A stretch of 64,000 nt of DNA. It comes from Lactarius indigo. Taxonomy: Eukaryota; Basidiomycota; Agaricomycetes; Russulales; Russulaceae. Position numbers and translations under genes: made by a program. The notes below the pieces were generated by a model. That model did no database searches. It was given only the letters and a program-made list of their open reading frames with translations, and was not told the DNA's origin. The stretch lies in NCBI GenBank assembly GCA_025766275.1, contig JAFKAC010000041.1:186001-250000 (forward strand), read 5' to 3'. This document shows, piece after piece, positions 20,022-28,772 of this stretch (position 1 is the first letter of the stretch; each line of letters starts with the position of its first letter).

Positions 20022-20744
20022 ATTGCCGAGATAAATTTTACGAGTGTAAAATTTGAAAAATTCCCAAGCCAAATCCTGGATCCAATTCATTGGGCAATTA
20101 ACCTGGCATCCTCACACGTCGCCCAAAGAAGAACTCATCGTCGCTTCCAAGTGGACGATCGGCCCATAGCCTCTACCCCTAGCACCCCTGTCACCCCAAG
20201 AAGGGCCCCCAGAGCTCGTCGAGCTACCAACACCCAGATCCCCCTTCCGAGTATTAACCAAGCCGGTCCAAGTGAACCGGCGTACCCCAGTATCCAAGCA
20301 ACTCCGACTGCAAGGCAGCATTCCACGAGCAGCGACGAAGCTCAGTATCTCGAGACCCAACCCCGAGAAATCCATTGTCATCTTCCCGAGGCTATCCTAG
20401 TAACCAAGAGCCTACCAACCCGAACCCCCCGAGAACTCGACGTGTTCAGAAGACACTGTTCTCTGTTGTACCAAAACCGGCACAATCTCGAAACCCTGTA
20501 CTTTTCCCAGCCGCTTACGCGCATAAGCGAAGTTTCGACGAGCCCCTTGTATTTCCAAGACTTCTTGTGGAGAAGTAAAACAACCCTGACCCACTTTGGT
20601 ATTTGGGAAGAATACCATTGGATCCGTCGTTCACAAAGACCCCATCGTCCGGATAGAGCTATCCTCCTCCCGGCGTACAAAGTCTACTACCCCTGGAACC
20701 TGGACAGTTGGACTGTCACCCGTCTCACCAGAAGAGGTGAATGA
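20022..20744 (+). CDS. Leader ORF3 of element B, no methionine codon, overlaps gag start
   Basis: An open frame of about 240 codons after the tandem TAG codons at 20010 and 20019. It contains no ATG. The N-terminal part is basic and Pro/Ser-rich (RRTHRRFQVDD, TPRRAPRARRATN); the C-terminal part is rich in aromatic residues (YFQDFLWRSKTTLTHFGIWEEYHW). I recognise no family. Its TGA (20742-20744) overlaps the gag ATG (20741-20743) as ATGA, an arrangement known from other systems to allow termination-reinitiation. Confidence 0.5.
   Translation: MAEINFTSVKFEKFPSQILDPIHWAINLASSHVAQRRTHRRFQVDDRPIASTPSTPVTPRRAPRARRATNTQIPLPSINQAGPSEPAYPSIQATPTARQHSTSSDEAQYLETQPREIHCHLPEAILVTKSLPTRTPRELDVFRRHCSLLYQNRHNLETLYFSQPLTRISEVSTSPLYFQDFLWRSKTTLTHFGIWEEYHWIRRSQRPHRPDRAILLPAYKVYYPWNLDSWTVTRLTRRGE
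20033..20054 (+). promoter_or_regulatory. GAGT-tetraloop hairpin H3
   Basis: A perfect 9-bp stem AAATTTTAC / GTAAAATTT around GAGT, extendable by one G-T pair. It lies 21 nt after the ORF2 stop, near the start of ORF3. Confidence 0.6.
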
Positions 20745-22291
20745 ACACGCAACGAACCCTCACAGACGAAGAAAAAGCCCACATCCCAGTATACTTCTTC
20801 GACCCCTATTTTTCCCTTACCGACAACCTTTACTACGCTAAGTGGAAAGAAGAAGATATCTCCAGCCCCACAGGAAAACACCCGTGGACAATAGTCGCTA
20901 CCCAGCACCAAATCGTTTTTCAGGACCTAAAAGAAGCCTTTCCTGGTATCGACAAAGTCGAAGACCTAAGTTACAACTCCCTACACGCCACTTTCAAAGG
21001 AAAGAACGTCCGTTGGAACTTCGTAAACGAACAGTGGGTCTACCTAAACAACAAGCCAGTCCACTTCAACACACCTAGCGAATCCGACGATTCAACAAGT
21101 GACACAGAGGAAGTGTCACAAATCCTAGACACTACTACCAAAAAACTCTCTGGTCTACTATCCCAAGTAACCTCCCGACCCTCGACACCCCAGATTTCCC
21201 CTAGTACCCCCGGTCCTAGCCGTTTCCCTACAACGGCTCCACCACAGCGACTCCCGTCACCACCCCTGACTGTTCGAGCCTCTTCCTCCGCACCCCCTGT
21301 ATCCGTTCCTCCTGTACCCACTGCAATGGCAGCCCCTGCACCCGCAAAAATTTTAGGAGCAGCGCCAGAGCCCTTTAACGGCAAACCCGACCATGCAGAG
21401 GCCTTTTGGAACAACCTGGCCAATTATTTCCATCTAAACCAGGATATCTTTAACTCCGACGACAAAAAGGTATCCACTGCCCTTACCTATTTCAAGGTTG
21501 GGACCCCAGCAGGAGAATGGGCTCAAGATAGGCAAAAGAAAGCCTTGAACCCAACCGGAGGGGCGGCAGTATCCTTTGGCACCTGGGCACAGTTCAAAAC
21601 CGACTTTAATGCACACTTCGTTCCTGGTCACACTGCCATGGAATCCACAAACAAGATGTATTCTCTGAAAATGGGAACCCGACCCTTTAACGAGTGGTTC
21701 CAAGAATGGTCAACCCATGCTACACGAAGTGGTGCAAATGAACAAACCAAGATGTATGCCTTCCGACAAGCTATTCCAACAGCTCTGAATATGAAGCTGC
21801 TCGGCATATCCCCCATCCCTACCACCTTCGACACCCTTGTTGAGAAAGCAAGAGAATTCGATCGCGCATATCGAATTTACGCTGGTCACGCCATTAACCA
21901 GTTTAACAAGACCCATAAGCCCACCACAGGACGAGCCGTCCTAGCGGAGGACGATAGCGTTAATGTCAACGCTTCCTCATCTCGTACTACCAAACCAAGG
22001 AACAAACTTACCAAGGAAGAGCGAGAGTATCGCTTCAAAAATAAACTCTGCCTATACTGTGGCAAGCCAGGCCATGTACTTAAAGAATGTCACGCCAAGA
22101 CGGCAGCCATGAAGGCCAAAGGAGGCCAATCCAACAACAACGCTAGGGCGCACGGCGCCTTTGTTGATGAACCGAGTCAGGAGGAAGCACCTGCTGACCA
22201 CCCAGCAAACATTGGAGCGATATATCGAGAGATACTCCCTTTTGACCCGGACGCACGTCCGCGTTCGGTGCCTATTAATGAGGATTTTTAG
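20741..22291 (+). CDS. gag: Element B gag, 516 aa
   Basis: The start is the first ATG of the predicted genomic RNA. After a Ser/Thr/Pro-rich N-terminal third there is a capsid-like segment (PEPFNGKPDHAEAFWNNL ... FKTDFNAHFVPG) typical of Ty3/gypsy gag. A basic linker follows, then one CCHC zinc knuckle (CLYCGKPGHVLKEC, about 437-450) for RNA binding, and a short acidic C-terminus. It ends GATTTTTAG. Pol follows in the -1 frame, overlapping by 10 nt. Confidence 0.9.
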   Translation: MNTQRTLTDEEKAHIPVYFFDPYFSLTDNLYYAKWKEEDISSPTGKHPWTIVATQHQIVFQDLKEAFPGIDKVEDLSYNSLHATFKGKNVRWNFVNEQWVYLNNKPVHFNTPSESDDSTSDTEEVSQILDTTTKKLSGLLSQVTSRPSTPQISPSTPGPSRFPTTAPPQRLPSPPLTVRASSSAPPVSVPPVPTAMAAPAPAKILGAAPEPFNGKPDHAEAFWNNLANYFHLNQDIFNSDDKKVSTALTYFKVGTPAGEWAQDRQKKALNPTGGAAVSFGTWAQFKTDFNAHFVPGHTAMESTNKMYSLKMGTRPFNEWFQEWSTHATRSGANEQTKMYAFRQAIPTALNMKLLGISPIPTTFDTLVEKAREFDRAYRIYAGHAINQFNKTHKPTTGRAVLAEDDSVNVNASSSRTTKPRNKLTKEEREYRFKNKLCLYCGKPGHVLKECHAKTAAMKAKGGQSNNNARAHGAFVDEPSQEEAPADHPANIGAIYREILPFDPDARPRSVPINEDF

Positions 22292-25200
22292 GCTCTTCCA
22301 TCGTAGCACTGTCGATTGGAAGTATTCGTGCCAGTAGCGTTGTACACGGCCTTTCCCTACTAGAGACGCTCGGAGCCGAGCATGTACCTGCAGAAACAAT
22401 TCGGAATAGGAGAGCTCCTTCAATTGTTCTCAGAGTTACACTAGTAGGAAAGAAGTCTGGCAAAGAAATCAGTGCCCGTGCCCTGTTGGACAGCGGCGCG
22501 GAGGGCATCATCGTGGATGATGGGTTTGCACGTGCAAACAACCTAACAATGAGGACACTAATTAAACCCTTACCAGTTAGAAACGTGGATGGGTCTCCCA
22601 ACAAGACGGGATCTGTTAGGTATACTACGATCCAGAAGCTACGGATCAGAACTTCTGATAATGACTACCACGACGAAACCGTGGAACTCTATGCAACTAC
22701 TCTAGGGGAGCACGATATAATCCTAGGAACAGACTGGCTCCAAGCACATAACCCTGAAATCGACTGGCACCAACCAAAAATAGCCTTCACACGATGCCCA
22801 CGAACCTGTACCCTGTCCTCCTCAGCAGTCGTCATTTCTTCGAAGACACCACAAACACGACGCACGACTATTAACGTCCTGGAACTCGACCCAAACCAAG
22901 AAACCTGTCTTCCCGCAGGGGACGAAATTGAACCCCCGGAACCCACCTTTATCCAAGATGCCTGCGAACCCTGGCTGTGGATCCACAGCTTTAGCAAGTA
23001 TGACCACCTTGCCATCCGAGCAAAGATAACTACAAGCACCAAGATAGCAGCACGCACTGCACCTAAGCCTTCCACCGACCATATTCCGAGTCACTTCCAA
23101 CGATATACTAAAGTATTCAGTGAAATCGCGTCTCACCGACTACCCCAACATCAGTCTTGGGATCACGCAATTGATCTCAAACCAGGAGCCACTATGAAGA
23201 ATTGTGGCATTTATCGACTTACGCCGAAGGAATCCGATGCCCTCAAGGAGTACATCTCGGAACACCTAAAGAAAGGTTACATTCGACCATCTAAGTCACC
23301 CATGGCCTCCCCTTTCTTCTTTGTCGATAAAAAGGATGGTAAACTCCGACCTGTACAAGACTACCGTGCCCTCAACGACATAACCATTAAGAACGCAGCC
23401 CCCCTTCCCCTTATCCCTGAACTTATCGACAAACTCCATGACGCGCGCTACTTTACCAAGTTAGATATTCGTTGGGGTTACAACAATATCCGCATCCGCG
23501 AAGGCGATGAATACAAGGCAGCCTTCAAAACGTCCTTAGGACTCTTCGAGCCGACTGTAATGACCTTTGGTCTCTGCAACGCCCCTGCCACTTTCCAAAC
23601 ATTCATGAACAAAATCTTCGAGTCTTTGATTGACGGTGGACACGTAGTGGTCTACCTCGATGACATCTTGATCTTCACCGAGGATATCTCCTCACTCACA
23701 GCGTTGACACACGACGTGCTCCAACGGCTAGAACGCCACGACCTCTACCTGAAACCTGAAAAATGTACATTTGCACAAACCTCCGTCGAATACCTCGGAA
23801 TCATCATTTCCGATGGCCAAGTCTCTATGGATCCTGCGAAGGTTGCAGGTATTACTCAATGGCCCACCCCACGCACCGTCAAACAAGTCCAAGCCTTCCT
23901 AGGCTTTTGCAATTTCTATCGACGCTTCATTAAAGACTACTCCACTATCGCCCGCCCCTTGTTTGACCTAACCAAGAAAGACGTCCCCTTTTCTTGGGGT
24001 ACCGCGGCGGAAAGCGCTTTCCGCACCCTGATTAAATGCTTCACCGAAGCTCCTGTCCTTGCCCTACCCGACCACTCCAAACCTTTCCGCCTCATCACCG
24101 ACGCAAGTGATTTCGCTACCGGTGCCATCCTTGAGCAACCCGATGCTTTGCAACGATGGCACCCCGTTGCCTTCCTTTCCAAATCCCTCCTTCCTGCTGA
24201 ACGTCACTACGAGATCTGCGACAAGGAACTTCTGGCCATCATCCATGCCTTGCATGCTTTCCGCCACTACTTGGAGGGACGGGATGACGTTACTGAGATC
24301 TGGTCCGACCATGGTAACCTTGTCTATTTTACCACAAAGCAGAAGCTTTCCCGCCGTCAGGCCCGTTGGGCCTTGTTCCTCTCTCGCTTCCAGTTCATCA
24401 TCATCCACAAACCCGGTACACAGAATAAGTCTGATGCACTGTCTCGGCGTCCAGATCATAAAAAGGGGATAGCGGATGAAGATGAAAAGCGAGTACTCCT
24501 GGATACCAAATATTTTTCCGTCAACGCAGTACAAAGAACTGCAGTAACCATTCAAGGAGATACCACCCTCCGGCAGCGAATCAAAAACACCCAGACCTAT
24601 GACAAGGAAGTCAGCATGGCCCTCGAATCCCTTCTAAAAAACGGCCCTCGTTCCCTAGCTAAGGGTCTAGAAGAGTGGAACTTAGAAGATGGCCTTATCT
24701 TGTTCAAAGGACAAGTCTACGTTCCCAAAGACGACAACTTACGAAGAGACATTGCTAAAGCATACCACGACCACATCGCCACAGGACACCCTGGGCGTTG
24801 GAAAACCTATGAGTTAATATCCCGAGACTTCTGGTGGCCAGGCATATCAACCTTTGTTAAAACCTATGTTGACGGTTGCGCCATATGCCAAGCCACTAAA
24901 ATCAAACCACGTACCCAAGTACCCCTACAACCCAACACAATACCTGAAGAAATATGGGGAACCATCACAATGGACTTCATCACCGACCTCCCCCTATCCC
25001 ACAATTACGATTCGTTATTCGTAGTGGTTGATCGACTCAGCAAAGCTATAGTCATTTCCCCTTGCAACAAAACCATCACTGCAGACGAAACAGCCCAACT
25101 CTACCTGGAAAACGTCTGGAGACGTACCGGCCTACCCCGACAAGTTATTTCCGACAGAGGCCCTCAGTTTGCATCAAAAGTAATGCAAGAAATCTGGAAC

Positions 25201-26052
25201 AAGTTGGGAGTTAAATCCACCCTATCCACAGCTTTCCATCCACAAACAGATGGAGAAACCGAACGCGTAAACCAAGAACTCGAACAGTACCTCCGTGTCT
25301 TCTGTAACTTCCAACAAGACAACTGGGTAGACCTAATCCCGTTCATGGAATTCGCACACAACGCACGACAGCATAGTGCAACTCACAAGTCACCCTTTGA
25401 AGTGTGGTATGGGTACAATCCGGAGTTCATTCCCCCCATCCACTTCAATAGCAAGATACCCGCAGCCGAGGAAAGACTAGATGCGTTGAACCGAATCCGC
25501 TCCGAAGTCACTGCGGCCCTCAAGGTTGCTGCAGAAGTAATGAGAAATTCCAAGTCAACCACGACCTCTCACAAGTTCAACGAAGGCGATCTAGTCTGGC
25601 TGGAAGGAACTAATATCCACACTACCCACCCCAAAGCTAAACTCGCTCCCCGACGCCACGGTCCTTTTAAAGTCCTATCTTCCTGGGGAGTTAACTGCAA
25701 ACTCCAACTCCCAAAAACATGGCGAATCCACCCAGTCTTCCATAATTCCCTGATCTCTCCGTACAAAGAAAGCACCACGCATGGCCCTAACTTCACCCGA
25801 CCGCCCCCCGAAATTGTCCAAGGGGAAGACGAACACTATGAAGTCGAAAGGGTCCTGCAATCAAAGATATCGCCCAACAAGAAAGGCGTACTTTACTTGA
25901 TCAAATGGAAGGGGTATCCCGACTCCGAAAATTCCTGGCTTCCTGCCTCCCAAATGACCCACGCCCGAGATCTTGTCCAACGGTTCCACAAGGACAACCC
26001 CTCCGCCCCTAAACCAAAGTCAACTAGTGCTAGTGGAATAGCACGACGTTAA
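22282..26052 (+). CDS. pol: Element B pol polyprotein, about 1256 codons
   Basis: Open from just after the in-frame TAA TGA at 22276-22281. No ATG precedes the protease motif (LLDSGAEG, near 22486), so pol is probably made as a gag-pol fusion by -1 frameshifting at the end of gag (GATTTTTAG). No canonical slippery heptamer is in the correct phase. Domains: aspartic protease; RT (YLDDIL, near 457); RNase H (DASDFATGA near 607, ELLAIIHAL); integrase zinc domain (H-H ... CAICQATK, about 829-872); integrase core motifs DFITDLP, SDRGPQF and DGETERVNQ; chromodomain (YEVERVL ... YLIKWKGYP, about 1186-1227). It lacks the long tail seen in A and C. Confidence 0.92.
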   Translation, partial: GFLGSSIVALSIGSIRASSVVHGLSLLETLGAEHVPAETIRNRRAPSIVLRVTLVGKKSGKEISARALLDSGAEGIIVDDGFARANNLTMRTLIKPLPVRNVDGSPNKTGSVRYTTIQKLRIRTSDNDYHDETVELYATTLGEHDIILGTDWLQAHNPEIDWHQPKIAFTRCPRTCTLSSSAVVISSKTPQTRRTTINVLELDPNQETCLPAGDEIEPPEPTFIQDACEPWLWIHSFSKYDHLAIRAKITTSTKIAARTAPKPSTDHIPSHFQRYTKVFSEIASHRLPQHQSWDHAIDLKPGATMKNCGIYRLTPKESDALKEYISEHLKKGYIRPSKSPMASPFFFVDKKDGKLRPVQDYRALNDITIKNAAPLPLIPELIDKLHDARYFTKLDIRWGYNNIRIREGDEYKAAFKTSLGLFEPTVMTFGLCNAPATFQTFMNKIFESLIDGGHVVVYLDDILIFTEDISSLTALTHDVLQRLERHDLYLKPEKCTFAQTSVEYLGIIISDGQVSMDPAKVAGITQWPTPRTVKQVQAFLGFCNFYRRFIKDYSTIARPLFDLTKKDVPFSWGTAAESAFRTLIKCFTEAPVLALPDHSKPFRLITDASDFATGAILEQPDALQRWHPVAFLSKSLLPAERHYEICDKELLAIIHALHAFRHYLEGRDDVTEIWSDHGNLVYFTTKQKLSRRQARWALFLSRFQFIIIHKPGTQNKSDALSRRPDHKKGIADEDEKRVLLDTKYFSVNAVQRTAVTIQGDTTLRQRIKNTQTYDKEVSMALESLLKNGPRSLAKGLEEWNLEDGLILFKGQVYVPKDDNLRRDIAKAYHDHIATGHPGRWKTYELISRDFWWPGISTFVKTYVDGCAICQATKIKPRTQVPLQPNTIPEEIWGTITMDFITDLPLSHNYDSLFVVVDRLSKAIVISPCNKTITADETAQLYLENVWRRTGLPRQVISDRGPQFASKVMQEIWNKLGVKSTLSTAFHPQTDGETERVNQELEQYLRVFCNFQQDNWVDLIPFMEFAHNARQHSATHKSPFEVWYGYNPEFIPPIHFNSKIPAAEERLDALNRIRSEVTAALKVAAEVMRNSKSTTTSHKFNEGDLVWLEGTNIHTTHPKAKLAPRRHGPFKVLSSWGVNCKLQLPKTWRIHPVFHNSLISPYKESTTHGPNFTRPPPEIVQGEDEHYEVERVLQSKISPNKKGVLYLIKWKGYPDSENSWLPASQMTHARDLVQRFHKDNPSAPKPKSTSASGIARR

Positions 26053-26060
26053 AAAGGGGA
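26051..26060 (+). other. Polypurine tract of element B
   Basis: AAAAAGGGGA overlaps the pol stop and lies 3 nt before the 3' LTR, as expected for the plus-strand primer. Confidence 0.8.
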
Positions 26061-26063
26061 TAC

Positions 26064-26757
26064 TGTCACGAACCTATAAACCAGGTCGTGACTCAAGGCG
26101 CTTAGAGCCGGACCGGATCGGACCGGGCTTATGTCATCAACTTCCTAAAGGGGAAATCCGAAATCGGAGTTTGAATTTCGCTCTCCGACGGTCACGTGAT
26201 GTGTCACGTGACTACTCTGTCTTTCCAAGTCACATGCATACCTGGACGTGTATCAATCAACGGTTGATTGTTTACCAATCAACGAAGATAATCAACCGAG
26301 TCACAAGGAACACGTGTCCTAATCACGGGTTCCGCAGCTACTGCGGAATCACGCCATCATGGCGCAATATGGTGTCATTAACTGCGGCGCAGTCGTACCA
26401 TGCTTATCCTTTATCCTGATTGGACAGTATTAATAACTTGTCTCTGGAATGTTCCAATCCGCAGTATTGTGCAGCACCCGTGGACAGGCCCTAAGCCTAC
26501 CCTAAAGCTACGCACAGACCACCCCCTGTAGTATATAAGCTAGCGCAATCTATCGGACAGTCCCTCAGACTGTCCACTTGTGACATCCTCCCTCTCTTGC
26601 CTCTCAGCTCCTTCGAGTGCCCCACCTTGCGTGCGCCACTATCCTCTTTGAGCCAAGAACGTCTCTTCCTTGACTCTCTCTCTCTCTCCGCTCCCGCCTC
26701 GCCCGCCGTCGTCTTCCATTGTATCCCTCGCTGTCGAGTGACAGTGAGTTCTCCACA
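26064..26757 (+). repeat. 3' LTR of element B (694 bp)
   Basis: Same length as 16924-17617 and differs at one position (CG here, TG in the 5' copy, near 26630). It is followed by the GTGCC duplication. Confidence 0.95.
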
Positions 26758-28772
26758 GTGCCTTTGATGTGGTGAATCTCAAAATCATATTCCGAGAGTT
26801 CAAGCACTTCCCTGGCTACTCGCCTACTGATCTTCTGTGGCGATTTCCAGTATTGTAAGTTAAGGTGGTCAGAGAATACTTTGATTTTGTGGGGAGAGCC
26901 CGCTAAAAGGGATCTCCAATGGCGAAAGGCCTTGACGATTGCTAGGAGTTCAAGGTCGTAGATGTCGTAGTTTCGTTCAGCTTCATTAAGGGTGGACGAG
27001 TAGTAGCCGATGGGGTGACGCTTGCCATCTGCCTTGCGCTGAAGGAGGACAGCTCCAGTTGCGAATCCCGACACGTCAACTTCTAGTTCAAACTGTTGGG
27101 TAAGATCTGGATGTGCGAGAACGGGCTCGCTGGTAACAAGGGTCTTGAGCTCTTGGAACGCCTTCTCCTCGTCATCTCCCCAGCGCCATTCGGCGTTTTT
27201 GCGTGTAAGTTTGTTAAGAGGTCGCGCTTTGGTTGCGAATCCTCGTATAAAAGGTCGGTAAAAATTGCAAAAACCAAGGAAAGAGCGGATGTCCTTGACC
27301 TTGGTTGGCGTAGGCCAATCTTTAATACCCGAAATTTTGACGGGGTCCATGCGTGTCACCCCCTTTTCAAGGATTACCCCCAGGTAATCCATACGCGGGG
27401 AGTGGAAGAGGCATTTCTCGAGTTTGTAGTAAAGATCGTGCTCCACGGACACGCGGAGGACGTCTTTTACTGCTTCGATATGGTCGTTTAGTGAGTGCTT
27501 CAGTCCCGTAGCGATACTGATGTCGTCCATGTATACTCGGATAACCGTTCCACGGGCTTCGTGTTTGGCTATAATATCCCTGAATATGAAGTTCATCATA
27601 GTCTGGAACGTTGCGGGGGAATTGGTTAGGCCGAAAAACATCACCGTTGGTTCGAATAATCCGTAGCGTGTCTTGAACGCCGCTTTTTCTTCGTCTCCTT
27701 CTTTAATGCGTACGTTGTTATACCCCCACCTGACGTCGAGTTTGGTGTAGATGTGGGCGTTGCTGAGGTCTGTAATTAGGTCGGATATGAGAGGGAGAGG
27801 ATACTGATTGCGGATAGTGACGGCGTTTATTTTTCGATAGTCTTGGACGGGTCGCAACTTCCCATCTTTCTTTTTGATAAAGAAGAAGGACGACGCGTAT
27901 GGTGATTTAGAGGGTCGTATATACCCCTTTTTGAGTTGTTCATCGATCCATTCGCGTAGTTTCTTATCTTCCTCTTGTGTCATAGGGTATATTTTGCAGT
28001 CGATTGCATCGGTGGTGCCTGGTTTGAATTCGATAGCATGATCCCAGGGCCTGCTGGGTGGAAACCTGTCCGATGCCTCTTCACTGAAAAGGCGTTCGAA
28101 TTCGCGATACTCGGGGGGTAACTCAGCTTTAGTGACATATTGTTGAGCAGCGATAGCGAGATCAGTGGCAGTGGCCCTGATTCGACACCCCTCTTCAAAT
28201 TGCTGTCTCTGTTCGTCCGTGATGACGCAAGAATGTACTATCTCGTAGTCATCATGTTGGACTGTGGCGGCTGCCACTACTGGTGTTGTCTTGATGTAGG
28301 GATTAGTTGAACGGATGATGATGGGGAGCATATCTTCGTGAATGGCAGCTTGCGACCACTTGATATGCGGATCATAAATGGCGAGCCAGGGATATCCTAG
28401 CACGATGTCTTCATTTCCAATGTCGGTAATGAGGAAGCGTATCTCCTTGTGGATTCCTTTAGTTTGAACGTCGACATCGGTATAATGAGTGATACTCCCC
28501 GACTTATTTTCAGTATTGTCGATATTCCATATCTTTTTTGGGACGTCGAGTAGCTTGGTCCCAAGCCCCATTCTTTTTGCGAAGGAGGGCTTCATGAAGC
28601 AATGTGTTGCTCCCGAGTCGACTAGTGCTCGTATGTCGGCCATTGCGTAACTGGTGCGAATCGAAACTGGAACTCTCATAGAACGATAGCGAGTCATGAT
28701 TACACTGTTACAATTAACTGCCCTCACCCAGGCCGATGGGTTTAGGCGTCCTGAAAATCCTCCCTTTTCCAT
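26758..28772 (-). pseudogene. pol: Element C pol, 5' portion (protease, RT, RNase H)
   Basis: Starts at ATG 28772, overlapping the end of gag as in element A. It holds the protease (LVDSGATHCF), the reverse transcriptase (YMDDIS) and RNase H (VDVSGFATGA; ELLAIVKAFRHW). It is cut right after HHIKGT by element B; the gene continues at 16923. The apparent open frame beyond the cut belongs to B's LTR. Confidence 0.9.

Larger units (their letters stand above)
17312..20740 (+). other. AUG desert: 3.4 kb with no ATG in any sense frame
   Basis: I scanned every base from the last LTR ATG (17309) to the gag ATG (20741) and found no ATG triplet in any of the three sense frames. The reverse-complement triplet CAT occurs about 30 times in the same stretch, so base composition is not the cause. 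Four open frames (see the ORF entries) fill most of it, none with a methionine codon, and four GAGT-loop hairpins punctuate it. The first AUG of the genomic RNA is therefore the gag start. Selection against AUG on the sense strand is the simplest reading. Confidence 0.9.
16924..26757 (+). mobile_element. Ty3/gypsy chromovirus B (plus strand), intact, nested in C
   Basis: A 9,834-bp LTR retrotransposon with 694-bp LTRs (16924-17617, 26064-26757) that differ at one CpG site. A perfect GTGCC duplication flanks it (16919-16923, 26758-26762). The insertion lies in element C's pol between the RNase H and integrase regions. The order is LTR, self-priming site, a 3.1-kb AUG-free leader with several open frames, gag, pol (protease, RT, RNase H, integrase, chromodomain), polypurine tract, LTR. 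Gag and pol are uninterrupted, so this is the only element here that looks capable of autonomous movement. The very low LTR divergence means a recent insertion. Confidence 0.95.

Noticed and set aside
26604..26757. C-terminal extension of the element C pol frame past HHIKGT
   Set aside because: These codons lie in element B's LTR; the true gene continues at 16923.
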